From assembly GCA_927910745.1 (NCBI GenBank), contig CAKMNX010000007.1, positions 1 through 54,906 on the forward strand: 54,906 bases of DNA, read 5' to 3'. Positions 33,482 through 42,664 of the stretch are shown piece after piece. This DNA is from an uncultured Candidatus Saccharibacteria bacterium (GTDB lineage: Bacteria; Patescibacteriota; Saccharimonadia; Saccharimonadales; Saccharimonadaceae). The notes beneath the pieces were generated by a model. That model ran no database searches. It was not told where the DNA came from and worked only from the letters and a program-made list of their open reading frames with translations. The position numbers and the translations under genes are program-made. Numbering within the stretch: the first letter of the stretch is position 1; each line of letters begins with the position of its first letter.

Positions 33482-33598
33482 TTACGCTACCTGCTCAAAC
33501 TCCTCTGCTGATAGCCTGCCTGGGATATCATCAAGTGTAATTAATGCTGACTCCATAGCTCTCATATCGTCTGAGTGAACTATCTTTGACGATGTCAT
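33482..33598 (-). CDS. Possible 38-residue ORF
   Basis: ATG at 33598 reads 38 acidic residues (starts MTSSKIVHSDDMRAMESALI, ends SAEEFEQVA) with protein-like composition. No ribosome site and no own promoter seen; it lies just beyond the tuf terminator. It could be a small gene, the tail of a lost gene, or chance. Confidence 0.2.
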   Translation of the reverse strand: MTSSKIVHSDDMRAMESALITLDDIPGRLSAEEFEQVA

Positions 33599-33611
33599 GA
33601 ATGTAAAAACA

Positions 33612-33639
33612 AAAATACCTCCCCTGCGGGAGGTATTTT
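33612..33639 (-). terminator. tuf terminator
   Basis: Perfect 12-bp stem AAAATACCTCCC / GGGAGGTATTTT with a 4-nt loop. Confidence 0.85.
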
Positions 33640-33663
33640 GTGAGTTTGCGAGTACTGTGCAAA

Positions 33664-34851
33664 CTACTTGACGATGTTGGTTACAACACCGGCACCGACT
33701 GTACGGCCACCTTCGCGGATAGCGAAGTCTTGACCCTTGTCCATAGCGATTGGGGCGTTCAAGGTCACCTTGAAGGTTACTTGGTCGCCTGGCATCACCA
33801 TTTCCTTGTCGGCAGGGAGCTCAATCTCACCAGTCACGTCCGTTGTGCGGAAGTAGAACTGTGGCTTGTAGCCCTTGCTAAATGGTGTGTGGCGGCCACC
33901 CTCTTCCTTCTTAAGGATGTAGACTTCCGCCTCAAACTCGGTGTGTGGGGTGAGTGTGCCTGGAGCGACAATCACCTGACCGCGCTCAATCTGGGTGCGC
34001 TCGATACCGCGCAGCAACAGGCCAGCGTTGTCACCTGCCTGACCTTGGTCGAGGCTCTTCTTGAAGGCTTCAACACCAGTCACAACAGAGGTCTGAGTTG
34101 GCTTAAGACCAACAATCTCTACTGGGTCGTTGATCTTGATGACACCCTGCTCGATACGGCCAGTTGCAACTGTACCACGACCCTTGATCGAGAAGACATC
34201 CTCGATTGGCATCAAGAATGGCTTGTCGAGGTCGCGCTGAGGCAACTCGAAGTAGTCGTCCATAGCAGCCACCAGCTCCATCACGGCGTCTTCTGCCTCG
34301 GTATCGCCCTCGAGCGCCTTGGTAGCAGAACCCTTGATGATTGGTGTGTTGTCGCCATCGTAGCCGTTCTTGGTGAGCAAATCGCGGACATCCATCTCAA
34401 CCAACTCAACCAACTCTGGATCGTCGGCCAAGTCCATCTTGTTGAGGAAGACGATAATCTTTGGCACACCAACCTGGTGAGCAAGCAGCACGTGCTCGCG
34501 TGTCTGTGGCAATGGACCGTCGTTGGCGGCAACCACTAGCACAGCACCGTCAATCTGAGCGGCACCAGTAATCATGTTCTTGACGTAGTCGGCGTGACCT
34601 GGCATGTCAACGTGCGCGTAGTGGCGCTTCTCCGACTCGTATTCCTGGTGGGAGCTGGCGATGGTAATACCGCGTTGCTTCTCCTCAGGAGCGTTGTCGA
34701 TGTCTTCGTAGTTGCGAGGCTTGTTTACATCGCTTGGAAGACGCTTTGCCAACACGTGAGTGATGGCAGCCGTTAACGTTGTTTTACCGTGGTCGACGTG
34801 ACCCATAGTACCAACGTTAATGTGTGGCTTACTTCGATCGAAATCTGCCAT
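33664..34851 (-). CDS. tuf: Elongation factor Tu
   Basis: 395 residues, complete. G1 GHVDHGKTT, G3 DMPGHADY (Met where Cys is common), G4 NKMD, G5 GSATKAL; domains 2 and 3 with GRGTVATGRIEQG and the C-terminal REGGRTVGAGVVTNIVK. It delivers aminoacyl-tRNA to the ribosome. A stem-rich leader of about 85 nt and a Shine-Dalgarno site precede it. It is not linked to fusA (38.7 kb). Confidence 0.98.
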   Translation of the reverse strand: MADFDRSKPHINVGTMGHVDHGKTTLTAAITHVLAKRLPSDVNKPRNYEDIDNAPEEKQRGITIASSHQEYESEKRHYAHVDMPGHADYVKNMITGAAQIDGAVLVVAANDGPLPQTREHVLLAHQVGVPKIIVFLNKMDLADDPELVELVEMDVRDLLTKNGYDGDNTPIIKGSATKALEGDTEAEDAVMELVAAMDDYFELPQRDLDKPFLMPIEDVFSIKGRGTVATGRIEQGVIKINDPVEIVGLKPTQTSVVTGVEAFKKSLDQGQAGDNAGLLLRGIERTQIERGQVIVAPGTLTPHTEFEAEVYILKKEEGGRHTPFSKGYKPQFYFRTTDVTGEIELPADKEMVMPGDQVTFKVTLNAPIAMDKGQDFAIREGGRTVGAGVVTNIVK

Positions 34852-34949
34852 GTAGGTAAGTACTCCTTACTTATGTTAATATTTGGTACGACGCGAGCTA
34901 CTTGCCGGAGTAGAGACACTACGACAAAACGCGTCGCGCGTTAGGATTT

Positions 34950-34978
34950 ATTATAGGGTGCGGTGGCAAAAAAGTAAA
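34950..34978 (-). promoter_or_regulatory. tuf promoter
   Basis: TTTACT, 17 bp, TATAAT on the minus strand, about 90 nt before the tuf ATG. Confidence 0.65.
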
Positions 34979-34982
34979 GTAG

Positions 34983-35748
34983 CTAGTCCCACCAAACATA
35001 CCACTGTCGACTACTATATACCTGGTTTGCCAAAGCTTCAAAGGTCTCCGACCCTTGATAGACTGCGTCGCCATATGAGAAATAGAAGAGCTCAACGGCA
35101 ACCGCCTTAGCATCGGCATCGGTCTGCGGTGGACACTCGACGTAATACTCAACAGTATCATGACTGATAGCGGCAGGCACAGCACCGTACTTCTCATACC
35201 AATAGCGCGATACCGCCACCTGGATAGCTGGCTCGGGACAATCATTCCAACCACCCATACAGAGGTAGGCTAGCGCCTCATACGGTGCTGTGGTTGGTAG
35301 TTTGATAATAATGACCGGATTGTCGCTATCTGCCTGGAATGGGCTGATGAAGTCAACTGTAGTAGGGTCATCGTCATGAGGCGACGCCGAGAAGCCCGGC
35401 GCAAAATAGTCATCCACAGTAGAGATGTGCTGAGCCTTTTTTTGCCGTTTCAGCTGGCAGCTCCTGCGCAATGTGAGCAAAGAAGGCTGGTACATCAACT
35501 GCCTGCGATACTTCCATGATGTGCTGCACAAGCTCGGGGACTGTCTGGACGCCAGCGTTCTCTAGGTCTTCCGCTATCTCATCCAGGATGAGGCCATCGA
35601 GCGTCACAATCACCGGTGTAAAGCCCTCGTGCTTACCCTGCTCACGGAGCTGCACATAGCGCTGCGTCGCATTAACGACTTCACATTCTACGTAGTCGAC
35701 GCCGCTTCCGGCAAAGAGTGTTTTGAATCGCTGCATTGTATCTGACAT
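34983..35748 (-). CDS. DUF4253 protein, frameshifted
   Basis: About 254 residues after removing one base. The C-terminal 110 residues match DUF4253 as I know it: AVSRYWYEKYGAVPAAISHD, then VEYYVECPPQTDADAKAVAV and the end YSSRQWYVWWD. The N-terminal part is acidic alpha/beta. The frame breaks at the T7 run 35437-35443: with seven bases it ends early (SAHLYCG), with six it reads ETAKKAQHISTVDDYFAPGF. The start 35748 has AGGAGG upstream and TATAAT 19 nt before it. Function of the family unknown; some members sit in toxin-immunity loci. Confidence 0.75.
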
Positions 35749-35788
35749 AGTATTCCTCCTTGGGCGCATTATAGCATGGAGGGATGTA

Positions 35789-36517
35789 TCAATTATTACT
35801 GAGCGCAGCGAAAAAGGTGCGGACCTTTGGCTGGGTGGAGTGGTTAATAACCTGGGCTGGCGTGCCATCTTCAATAATCTTACCCCCGTCAAGGAAGACA
35901 ATCCGCGATGCGACATCGCGCGCAAATGACATCTCGTGCGTGACAACGATCATTGTAATCCCTGTTTCGGCAAGGTGCTTAATAACCGCTAGTACTTCGT
36001 CGACCATCTCAGGGTCGAGCGCACTCGTTGGCTCATCAAAGAGCAAGACTTTTGGCTGCATTGCCAAGGCACGAGCAATCGCTACCCGCTGCTTTTGCCC
36101 ACCCGAGAGATGACTCGGGTATTCTTGGGCTTTGGCGCGAAGGCCAACCAGATCGAGCATTTGGAGCGCCTGACGCTTAGCTTTGGCTCTTGATAGTTTG
36201 CGCACCTTGAGTGGTGCAAGCATGATATTTTCGAGTACGGTCATATGCGGAAAGAGGTTAAACTGCTGGAAGACCATGCCAAGCTCAGTCCGGGCTTTGT
36301 TGAGGTCGGTCGCTGGATCGGTCATCTCAATACCATCAACCCATACTTCCCCGCTTGTCGGCGTCTCAATCATATTAATACAGCGAAGCAGCGTGCTTTT
36401 GCCACCACCACTCGAGCCCAAGAGAACTACAACCTCTCCCCGTTTGATTGTCAGGTCAATGCCGCGCAAGACATAATTAGTGCCATAGTGCTTGCGGAGC
36501 TGCTTGATATTAATCAT
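35789..36517 (-). CDS. Polar amino-acid ABC transporter, ATPase
   Basis: 242 residues. Walker A LLGSSGGGKSTLLRC, Q-loop MVFQQFNLFPHMTVLENI, signature HLSGGQKQRVAIARAL, Walker B LLFDEPTSALDPE, and H-loop VVTHEMSFAR. This is the GlnQ/HisP type. The start codon overlaps the end of the permease gene. Complete and intact. Confidence 0.95.
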   Translation of the reverse strand: MINIKQLRKHYGTNYVLRGIDLTIKRGEVVVLLGSSGGGKSTLLRCINMIETPTSGEVWVDGIEMTDPATDLNKARTELGMVFQQFNLFPHMTVLENIMLAPLKVRKLSRAKAKRQALQMLDLVGLRAKAQEYPSHLSGGQKQRVAIARALAMQPKVLLFDEPTSALDPEMVDEVLAVIKHLAETGITMIVVTHEMSFARDVASRIVFLDGGKIIEDGTPAQVINHSTQPKVRTFFAALSNN

Positions 36518-37210
36518 GCGCTTTAAGTCTCCTCTCTACTCGATTCATCACCCACGTAAATAGCGTGGTGAGGGCGAGGTAAATCATTGCAGCGGCAAAG
36601 AGCGATTCAAAGGCGGTGGCCGTTTGGAAGCGGATATTATCAGCACCGCGCATTAGATCGTTCATACCAATCCAACCAACAACTGATGTCTCCTTGAGGA
36701 GCGAAATCCCTTCGCTGATCAGTGACGGCAATGACTGCTTGAGTGCTTGAGGCAGGATGATATAACGCATGGTTTGCCAGCGACTCAAGCCAAGCGAGTG
36801 CGCCGCTTCGACTTGTCCGTTGTCGATACTTTCGATCCCGCCGCGAATAATCTCAGCAATATACGCACCACTGTTGATACCAAAGGCGAGACTTGCAATC
36901 CACAGTTTTGGCACCCCACGGTACGAGCCAAACACCACATAATACATAATGAGCAACTGCACCAAAGCGGGCGTGCCACGAATGACCGTAGTATAGGCAT
37001 TGGCCAGACTCACGCATGGTCGCAGCGCTGGAGGTGATGTAGTTTGCATGTGCGAAATGGTTGCCAAGCAGACTGCTGCATGAGAGCGACAACCAGGCCA
37101 ATCACGAGCCCAATGATTGTCGAGAAGATGGTGAGAAGGATGGTCACTTCTAGGCCGCGCCACAAGAATAGATAGCGCTCGTCGCCAAAGAGGATATCCC
37201 ACACATTCAT
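36510..37210 (-). CDS. Polar amino-acid ABC transporter, permease, frameshifted
   Basis: About 233 residues after adding one base. N-terminal helix region MNVWDILFGDERYLFLWRGL and TIFSTIIGLVIGLVVALMQQ; C-terminal part with AYTTVIRGTPALVQLLIMYY, the EAA loop EAAHSLGLSRWQTMRYIILP, and last helices. The frame changes near 37043-37055 (TTT run); a missing base joins the two halves. The stop overlaps the ATPase start; the start overlaps the binding-protein stop. It is HisMQ/GlnP-like. Confidence 0.9.
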
Positions 37211-38025
37211 GGCCGGGCCACTCCAAAGTGTTTCTTGATAAGTTTCTCATAGCGGCCATCACGCTTCATTGCGGTAATGCTAGCGTTTACCTCAGCGAGT
37301 AGTTTGCTATTGCCCTTTTTGATAGCAATGGCGTAATCCTCGTGCGAGAGGTTGCGTGGCAAGGCAACGAGCTGCGGGTTCGTGGCGAGGTATTGCTGAG
37401 CTGGCCCATCATCCATAATGGCAGCGTCGATCCGCCGACTGCTGAGCTCTTGCACGACACTAGCTGTCGATTGGAGTTGTACCACCTGTGCTTCACGAAT
37501 CTTGTGTGCCAGTGTATCGGCTGTGGTGCCAAGCTGTACGCCGATTCGCCTGCCAATGAGGTCATCACTGGTGGCAATTGTTGAGCCAGTCTTTGGCACA
37601 ATTATCTTTTGCGCTGCAGTATAGTACGTGTGCGAAAACTCAGCATTCTTGCCTCGGTCTGGCGTGACAGTCATACCAGCTGCAATGAGGTCGATTCGCC
37701 CAGCCTGCAGTGCTGGCAAGAGACCATCAAAAGCGATCTCCTCAATTTGTAACGAACGGTTTGTATCCTTAGCAATCTCCCGCACAAGGTCAATATCAAA
37801 GCCAACGATCTCCTGCCCCTGCTTATATTCAAACGGCTTAAAGCCAGGATCGGTGCCCAGCACGAGTGTTTTTTCCAAACCACTGCCGGCAGTCTTGGTG
37901 GTAGAGGCTGCTGGGCTCAGCTCGACATCCCAATACATATAGCCCAGCAAAGCTACTGCCACAGCAGTGAAACTCAGCCATTTGAGCTGTGTCAGTCTGC
38001 GTTGCTGACGGGTAGGTTGTGCCAT
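37207..38025 (-). CDS. Polar amino-acid ABC transporter, substrate-binding protein
   Basis: 272 residues, type II periplasmic-binding fold: LVLGTDPGFKPFEYKQGQEI, GFDIDLVREIAKD, IDLIAAGMTVTPDRGKNAEF, GVQLGTTADTLA. An uncleaved or cleaved membrane helix (about 15-36) replaces a lipobox; no Cys is present there, so it is an anchored and not a lipidated receptor. Ligand likely a polar amino acid. ATG 38025 lies 7 nt behind TATACT; leaderless. First gene of a three-gene transporter operon. Confidence 0.93.
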   Translation of the reverse strand: MAQPTRQQRRLTQLKWLSFTAVAVALLGYMYWDVELSPAASTTKTAGSGLEKTLVLGTDPGFKPFEYKQGQEIVGFDIDLVREIAKDTNRSLQIEEIAFDGLLPALQAGRIDLIAAGMTVTPDRGKNAEFSHTYYTAAQKIIVPKTGSTIATSDDLIGRRIGVQLGTTADTLAHKIREAQVVQLQSTASVVQELSSRRIDAAIMDDGPAQQYLATNPQLVALPRNLSHEDYAIAIKKGNSKLLAEVNASITAMKRDGRYEKLIKKHFGVARP

Positions 38026-38032
38026 GCATATA

Positions 38033-38061
38033 AGTATAAGCGCTTTGCTAGACGGATGCAA
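38033..38061 (-). promoter_or_regulatory. ABC operon promoter, leaderless
   Basis: TTGCAT (38056-38061), 17 bp, TATACT (38033-38038), 7 nt before the ATG. Back to back with the hsp20 promoter, -35 boxes 4 bp apart. Confidence 0.8.
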
Positions 38062-38065
38062 GTAC

Positions 38066-38094
38066 TTGTATTGTTCTATTTACCGCGTTATGAT
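38066..38094 (+). promoter_or_regulatory. hsp20 promoter
   Basis: TTGTAT, 17 bp, TATGAT, about 35 nt before the ATG. No CIRCE repeat is visible. Confidence 0.65.
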
Positions 38095-38128
38095 AAGAAT
38101 ACAAAAGCAACACGTAAGGAGGCACCCT

Positions 38129-38569
38129 ATGAGTAGTCTTACAAAATACAATCCATTTGAGGAATTGCGCGCATTGCAGCGGCAGCTGTTTGATAATCCC
38201 TTTACCACGACACTCAGCCAAGCTGTCACAGCCGATGTCTACACAGTGGATAATACACTGGTTGTTGAAGCGCACGTGCCAAACTTTGCCGAGGAAGACC
38301 TCGATGTAAGCCTTGACAATGGTGCGCTCGTTATTCGCGGCGAACGGCACGAAAAAACCGAGGACAAACAGCGCAACTACGTTGTTCGTGAGAGCAGCAC
38401 AAGTTTCTGCCGTCGTGTGCAGATACCAGATGGTAGCGATGTTGAGCAGATTAAGGCCCATCTGGAGGACGGCATCTTGAGGGTAACGGTACCACTCAAG
38501 CCGCTACCTGCGCCGCAAAAAATTGCCGTCAAGAAAATAGCCAAGCACGACAAGAAAACGAAAAAGTAG
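38129..38569 (+). CDS. Small heat-shock protein, Hsp20/alpha-crystallin
   Basis: 146 residues. Alpha-crystallin domain at about 45-130: AVTADVYTVDNTLVVEAHVP, then GALVIRGERHEKTEDKQ and FCRRVQIPDGSDVEQIKAHL, ending with the GILRVTVPL motif and a Lys-rich tail. An ATP-independent chaperone holding unfolded proteins. ATG 38129 has AAGGAGG at ideal distance; the upstream in-frame extension overlaps the promoter region. Confidence 0.95.
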   Translation: MSSLTKYNPFEELRALQRQLFDNPFTTTLSQAVTADVYTVDNTLVVEAHVPNFAEEDLDVSLDNGALVIRGERHEKTEDKQRNYVVRESSTSFCRRVQIPDGSDVEQIKAHLEDGILRVTVPLKPLPAPQKIAVKKIAKHDKKTKK

Positions 38570-38593
38570 TACAAACCATAGCCTTGCACTAAC

Positions 38594-38620
38594 AAAAAGC
38601 CGGCATATATGTCGGCTTTT
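38594..38620 (+). terminator. hsp20 terminator
   Basis: AAAAGCCG ... CGGCTTTT stem with a T run, 25 nt after the stop. Confidence 0.7.
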
Positions 38621-38657
38621 GCATACTATTCACCATTCCTTGCGCTGAGACAAGATA

Positions 38658-38688
38658 ATAAAACACCCCTGTAATAGAGGTGTTTTAT
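38658..38688 (-). terminator. fusA terminator
   Basis: ATAAAACACC ... GGTGTTTTAT stem, 20 nt after the fusA stop. Confidence 0.7.
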
Positions 38689-38707
38689 AGAGATGATACA
38701 AGAAGGC

Positions 38708-40801
38708 TTACTTACTGCGCTTCTCGATGATCTCCTGCGCCACGTTTGGTGGGACTTCCTCATAGTGGGCAAGCTCCATCGTGCTGGCAGCTCGGCCCTG
38801 CGACATCGAGCGGATGTCGCTGGTGTAGCCAAACATGTTTGCCAGTGGCACAATAGCCTTGACGAGCTTCGCGCCGCCCATCAAGTCTTCCATTGCCTCA
38901 ATGCGGCCCCGGCGGCTATTGAGGTCGCCAATGATATCACCCATGAATTCCTCAGGTGTTGTTACCTCAACCTTCATCACTGGCTCGAGCAAGACTGGGT
39001 TGGCCTTCTTGATACCTTCGCGGGCAGCCAAGTGGGCAGCCAAGTTGAAGGCGAGCTCGCTTGAGTCGACATCGTGGTAGCTTCCATCGTACAAGGTTGC
39101 CTTGACGTCAACAACTGGATAACCAGCAATCACACCACCATCGAGTGTCTCCTTAATACCCTTCTGCACAGCTGGGCGGTACTCTTGTGGCACCACACCA
39201 CCCTTGATTTCATCGAAGAATTCGTAGCCCTTGCCTGGCTCATTCGGCTCAAAGCGCACCCAGACATCACCGTATTGGCCACGACCACCAGACTGCTTGG
39301 CATGCTTACCTTGCGCTTCGGCTGTGCCCTTGATGGTCTCGCGGTAGGCGACTTGCGGCTCACCAACATTGGCCTCAACGTTAAACTCGCGCTTCATGCG
39401 GTCGATCAAAATCTCTAGGTGGAGCTCACCCATACCGCTCATGATAGTCTGGCCTGTCTCTTCGTCGGTGTAGACGCGGAAGGTTGGGTCTTCCTCAGCC
39501 AGGCGTTGCAGAGCAATACCCATCTTTTCCTGGTCGGCCTTAGTCTTGGGCTCCACCGCGATCGATACTGGTGGCTCGGGGAAGCTAATTGCCTCAAGAG
39601 CAATCGGATGCGCTTGATCGCACAAGGTATGCCCCGTAAAGGTGCCCTTCAGGCCCACCACAGCAGCAATGTCACCAGCGCCCACGCTGTCGATCTCTTC
39701 GCGCTTATCGGCGTGCATCCGGACGATGCGCCCCACACGCTCCTTCTCACCCGTCGTTGTGTTGAGGACATAGCTACCGGCAGTCAAGCGACCACTGTAG
39801 ACGCGAATAAAGATCAGCTTCCCAACAAATGGGTCGGCAGCCAGCTTGAAGGCCAGCGCGGTCATTGGCTGCTTATCATCAGGTGTGCGGCTTACTTCAT
39901 CGCCAGTCTTGGGGTTCTTACCCCAGATCTCACCAACATCGAGTGGGCTTGGCAGGTAATCTACCATCAGGTCTAGCACCTTCTCGACGATCACACCGCG
40001 GCCATCGCCACCCGTCACCAAGAAGAAGTCACCAGCCAAGACGCGTTGGCGCAGCGCTGCCTTGAGCTCGTCGATAGTAATGGCATCCTCACCTTCGTCG
40101 AGGAACTTCATCATTAGGTCGTCATCGGCCTCAACGGCGTTCTCGACGAGCAGGCTGCGAGCCCGCTTTGCCTTGTCGAGCATATCAGCTGGGATCTCGC
40201 CTACCTTAAGCTCATGGTCGGTGTAGTCATCATAAGTGTAGGCCTTCATGTCGATGAGGTCTACTACACCACAGACATCCTTCTCAAAGCCAATTGGCAG
40301 GTGGATTGGGAAGGCTTGTTTGCTCAGGCGGCTATGGACCGACTCGATCGACTTGTAGAAGTCGCCACCAGTCTGATTGATCTTGTTGATAAAGCAGATG
40401 CGTGGCACGCCGTATTTGTTGGCCTGGCGCCATACGGTCTCACTCTGGGCTTCTACTCCCATCTTGCCATCAAAGACTGTCACTGCACCGTCGAGCACCC
40501 GCAGACTGCGCTCCACCTCAGCGGTAAAGTCGATGTGCCCAGGGGTGTCAATGATGTTAATCTTGTGACCCTTCCAGAAGCAGGTCACCGCTGCAGAAGT
40601 AATAGTAATACCACGCTCTTTTTCTTGGGTCATCCAGTCAGTGGTAGCACCACCATCATCGCCTTTCACTTCGCCAATCTTGTGGTTGATACCGGTGCGG
40701 TACAAAATACCTTCTGTCGTCGTCGTCTTACCGGCGTCGATATGGGCAATAATACCAATGTTGCGAAAGTCCTTCAGAGGGACATTCTTGGGGGTTGCCA
40801 T
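38708..40801 (-). CDS. fusA: Elongation factor G
   Basis: 697 residues, complete. G1 AHIDAGKTTTTEG, G2 RGITITSAA, G3 DTPGHIDF, G4 NKIN (NK-x-N in place of NKMD), domain IV with GGRGQYGDVWVRFEP. It drives translocation. Read from its own promoter (extended -10 TGCTATAAT near 40862) with AAGGAG upstream, separate from tuf, rpsL and rpsG. Confidence 0.98.
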   Translation of the reverse strand: MATPKNVPLKDFRNIGIIAHIDAGKTTTTEGILYRTGINHKIGEVKGDDGGATTDWMTQEKERGITITSAAVTCFWKGHKINIIDTPGHIDFTAEVERSLRVLDGAVTVFDGKMGVEAQSETVWRQANKYGVPRICFINKINQTGGDFYKSIESVHSRLSKQAFPIHLPIGFEKDVCGVVDLIDMKAYTYDDYTDHELKVGEIPADMLDKAKRARSLLVENAVEADDDLMMKFLDEGEDAITIDELKAALRQRVLAGDFFLVTGGDGRGVIVEKVLDLMVDYLPSPLDVGEIWGKNPKTGDEVSRTPDDKQPMTALAFKLAADPFVGKLIFIRVYSGRLTAGSYVLNTTTGEKERVGRIVRMHADKREEIDSVGAGDIAAVVGLKGTFTGHTLCDQAHPIALEAISFPEPPVSIAVEPKTKADQEKMGIALQRLAEEDPTFRVYTDEETGQTIMSGMGELHLEILIDRMKREFNVEANVGEPQVAYRETIKGTAEAQGKHAKQSGGRGQYGDVWVRFEPNEPGKGYEFFDEIKGGVVPQEYRPAVQKGIKETLDGGVIAGYPVVDVKATLYDGSYHDVDSSELAFNLAAHLAAREGIKKANPVLLEPVMKVEVTTPEEFMGDIIGDLNSRRGRIEAMEDLMGGAKLVKAIVPLANMFGYTSDIRSMSQGRAASTMELAHYEEVPPNVAQEIIEKRSK

Positions 40802-40861
40802 AGGGGGCTCCTTCTCTCCTTACGTGTTTTTTAGCATGAGTAATACAACTCTCAACGATTG

Positions 40862-40870
40862 ATTATAGCA
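40862..40870 (-). promoter_or_regulatory. fusA promoter, extended -10
   Basis: TGCTATAAT on the minus strand, about 60 nt before the fusA start. Confidence 0.65.
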
Positions 40871-40927
40871 TGGATTGAATGTGGGCGGTAGAGTAATTAT
40901 CACCCCTGATGAGTCCATCTGCTCCTG

Positions 40928-41452
40928 CTAGCCAGGGAGCCGTTCGCCGTTTTTTGACCACACGCCGTAGCGGTCTGGCGCGGTGGTGCGCATTGCTTGA
41001 GGCACGGCATCGTACTCACCTGGCGGTAAGCCGCTTGTGTTGACATAGAGCAGCTTATATTCGGTCTGCTGAGCATTGGTGACGTACAGGTAGGTGTTGC
41101 TAGTTGCATCAGTGGTACTGCCCTGGGTGACGCTGGGAAGCGTAGTAATGTAGGTTGGCACTAATTGGCGCAAGAATGTGGCGCTATCGCGGCGCTGGTA
41201 AGTGGGGGTGGTACTGCCAGCAGTCTGAGCAGCTGGGTATGCACCATTTTTGGTATAGTAGCGATCAAGCGCTTGGCGCATTGCTGTGAGGTCAGCCACG
41301 CGAGTCCGCCCTTGTGCACCGGCTTGGATACGTTGGTACGAGACGAGTGTCAATGTAGCAAGGATGGCAATAATAACGATCACAACCAACAGTTCTACCA
41401 CAGTATAGCCAGCGTGTTTTTTCTGCATTAGCCGATTTTTCATAGCGCTCAT
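40928..41452 (-). CDS. Type IV pilin-like protein (prepilin)
   Basis: 174 residues. Basic leader and prepilin site HAGYTVVELLVVIVIIAILA (about 10-29): G before the cleavage site and E at mature position 5 in a hydrophobic helix. The globular domain is Thr/Ser-rich with a Tyr-rich end. It would be cleaved by PilD and packed into a type IV pilus or pseudopilus, which in epibionts serves attachment. ATG 41452 is 7 nt behind TATAAT; leaderless. The other pilus genes are not in this window. Confidence 0.88.
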   Translation of the reverse strand: MSAMKNRLMQKKHAGYTVVELLVVIVIIAILATLTLVSYQRIQAGAQGRTRVADLTAMRQALDRYYTKNGAYPAAQTAGSTTPTYQRRDSATFLRQLVPTYITTLPSVTQGSTTDATSNTYLYVTNAQQTEYKLLYVNTSGLPPGEYDAVPQAMRTTAPDRYGVWSKNGERLPG

Positions 41453-41459
41453 GCTTTGC

Positions 41460-41488
41460 ATTATACGAAGTGCAGTACGTTTGCGCAA
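41460..41488 (-). promoter_or_regulatory. Pilin promoter, leaderless
   Basis: TTGCGC (41483-41488), 17 bp, TATAAT (41460-41465), then 7 nt to the ATG. Confidence 0.8.
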
Positions 41489-41494
41489 GAGCCA

Positions 41495-41524
41495 TTGCTG
41501 CCAACCTAGCTGGCAGTGTATAAT
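41495..41524 (+). promoter_or_regulatory. Divergent promoter, leaderless
   Basis: TTGCTG (41495-41500), 18 bp, TATAAT (41519-41524), then 6 nt to the ATG at 41531. Back to back with the pilin promoter. Confidence 0.8.
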
Positions 41525-41530
41525 GACACT

Positions 41531-42502
41531 ATGCTATCACGTGGATCATCCTCCTCACCTCAATATCGACGCTCACGCCTAACACCGCGTGGGTTGGCCA
41601 TTCGCTTTGCTTTGGCTGGTTTGGCGGTTGTTGCTATTGCGGCAGGGATTATTTATATCGCAACTCGGCCGCACAAAACCAAGAACACCGAACTACACAC
41701 CGAGACAAAGACTGGTCCACGCGAGCAGCTCACTGCCACCAAGACGCTCGAGCGTGCTAAGAAGTACTTTAAGGGTACAGAAGCCGTTAAGTCATCACTG
41801 TCAACACCGGTCAAGGCCGAAGGTTCTCGCTTTTATTCTATCGCTACCGACCCAAGCAAAACCAAGAGTGCTGCTGCTACCCTACCCAAGGCTGAGGCTA
41901 AGCGCAACGTTACCGCCCTAGAGCACATGCTCGACTATGATCAATTCACGCGCTATGTCGTGCAAGATGGCGACAAAGATGGCCCATACCTTGCAGACTT
42001 TACACGTAGCAATGGCGACGTAACCTGCCAGATTAGTAATACCCCACTTGACCCAAATGACCCGAAAAATAAGGAAACTCGCTTCGTTGAGTTTAAGTGC
42101 CTTGATGCTGCCGATTACAAAGACCTCGCCAAGCAGCAAGCTCCTCTCTACAATGCCTACTCGCCTGCTGCAAGTTCGAGTTATAACGTCGGCATTGTCG
42201 GCACGATGACAGTGCGCGAAAGCAAGCTTGCAGGCTATCGCTTGGCAGAGATACCGCTGGGTGGTGTACAACCCGAGTCGCACCTCTTTAATTCGCAAGG
42301 AACAGCGTTGTTCTATCAATCGAGCGATGGGCGCTGGGTATTCTTCCAGATCCGCCAAAATGATATGCTCAGCTGCGACGTCTACAAAGCCCAGCTCCGC
42401 AACGCCAAGAAAGTCGACCTACGGCAAGTTTACGAAGGCGACAAATGTCGCGACCTCAGCAAAGGCGAAGTAGTGACGGTAGAGATGCCGAAGTATCAGT
42501 AG
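41531..42502 (+). CDS. Membrane-anchored unknown protein
   Basis: 323 residues. Basic N-terminus (about 1-25), one membrane helix (about 26-46), then a Thr/Lys-rich stalk (about 47-110) and an exported alpha/beta domain (about 110-323) with four cysteines (VTCQIS, FKCLDA, LSCDVY, DKCRDL) in two spaced pairs. Function not recognised. Shares a divergent promoter region with the pilin, so a surface role is plausible. The GTG codon 15 nt upstream overlaps the -10 box and is not used. Confidence 0.65.
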   Translation: MLSRGSSSSPQYRRSRLTPRGLAIRFALAGLAVVAIAAGIIYIATRPHKTKNTELHTETKTGPREQLTATKTLERAKKYFKGTEAVKSSLSTPVKAEGSRFYSIATDPSKTKSAAATLPKAEAKRNVTALEHMLDYDQFTRYVVQDGDKDGPYLADFTRSNGDVTCQISNTPLDPNDPKNKETRFVEFKCLDAADYKDLAKQQAPLYNAYSPAASSSYNVGIVGTMTVRESKLAGYRLAEIPLGGVQPESHLFNSQGTALFYQSSDGRWVFFQIRQNDMLSCDVYKAQLRNAKKVDLRQVYEGDKCRDLSKGEVVTVEMPKYQ

Positions 42503-42664
42503 AGTCGCGAATCAGCGTACATACTATAGACTAGCTAGCACTCGCTAGGGGTGGTTTGTGATGGATATAGTTGTTAGGAAGTAGCATAACTCGTATTACA
42601 TAACCAGTGATTTATTGTATAATCAAAGTTAGTAAACCAACTAAGCCGATTTTGCAGAGGAAGT

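Noticed and set aside
33640..34539. 299-residue plus-strand ORF opposite tuf
   Set aside because: It is the antisense frame of the conserved EF-Tu gene; the residues have no domain likeness.
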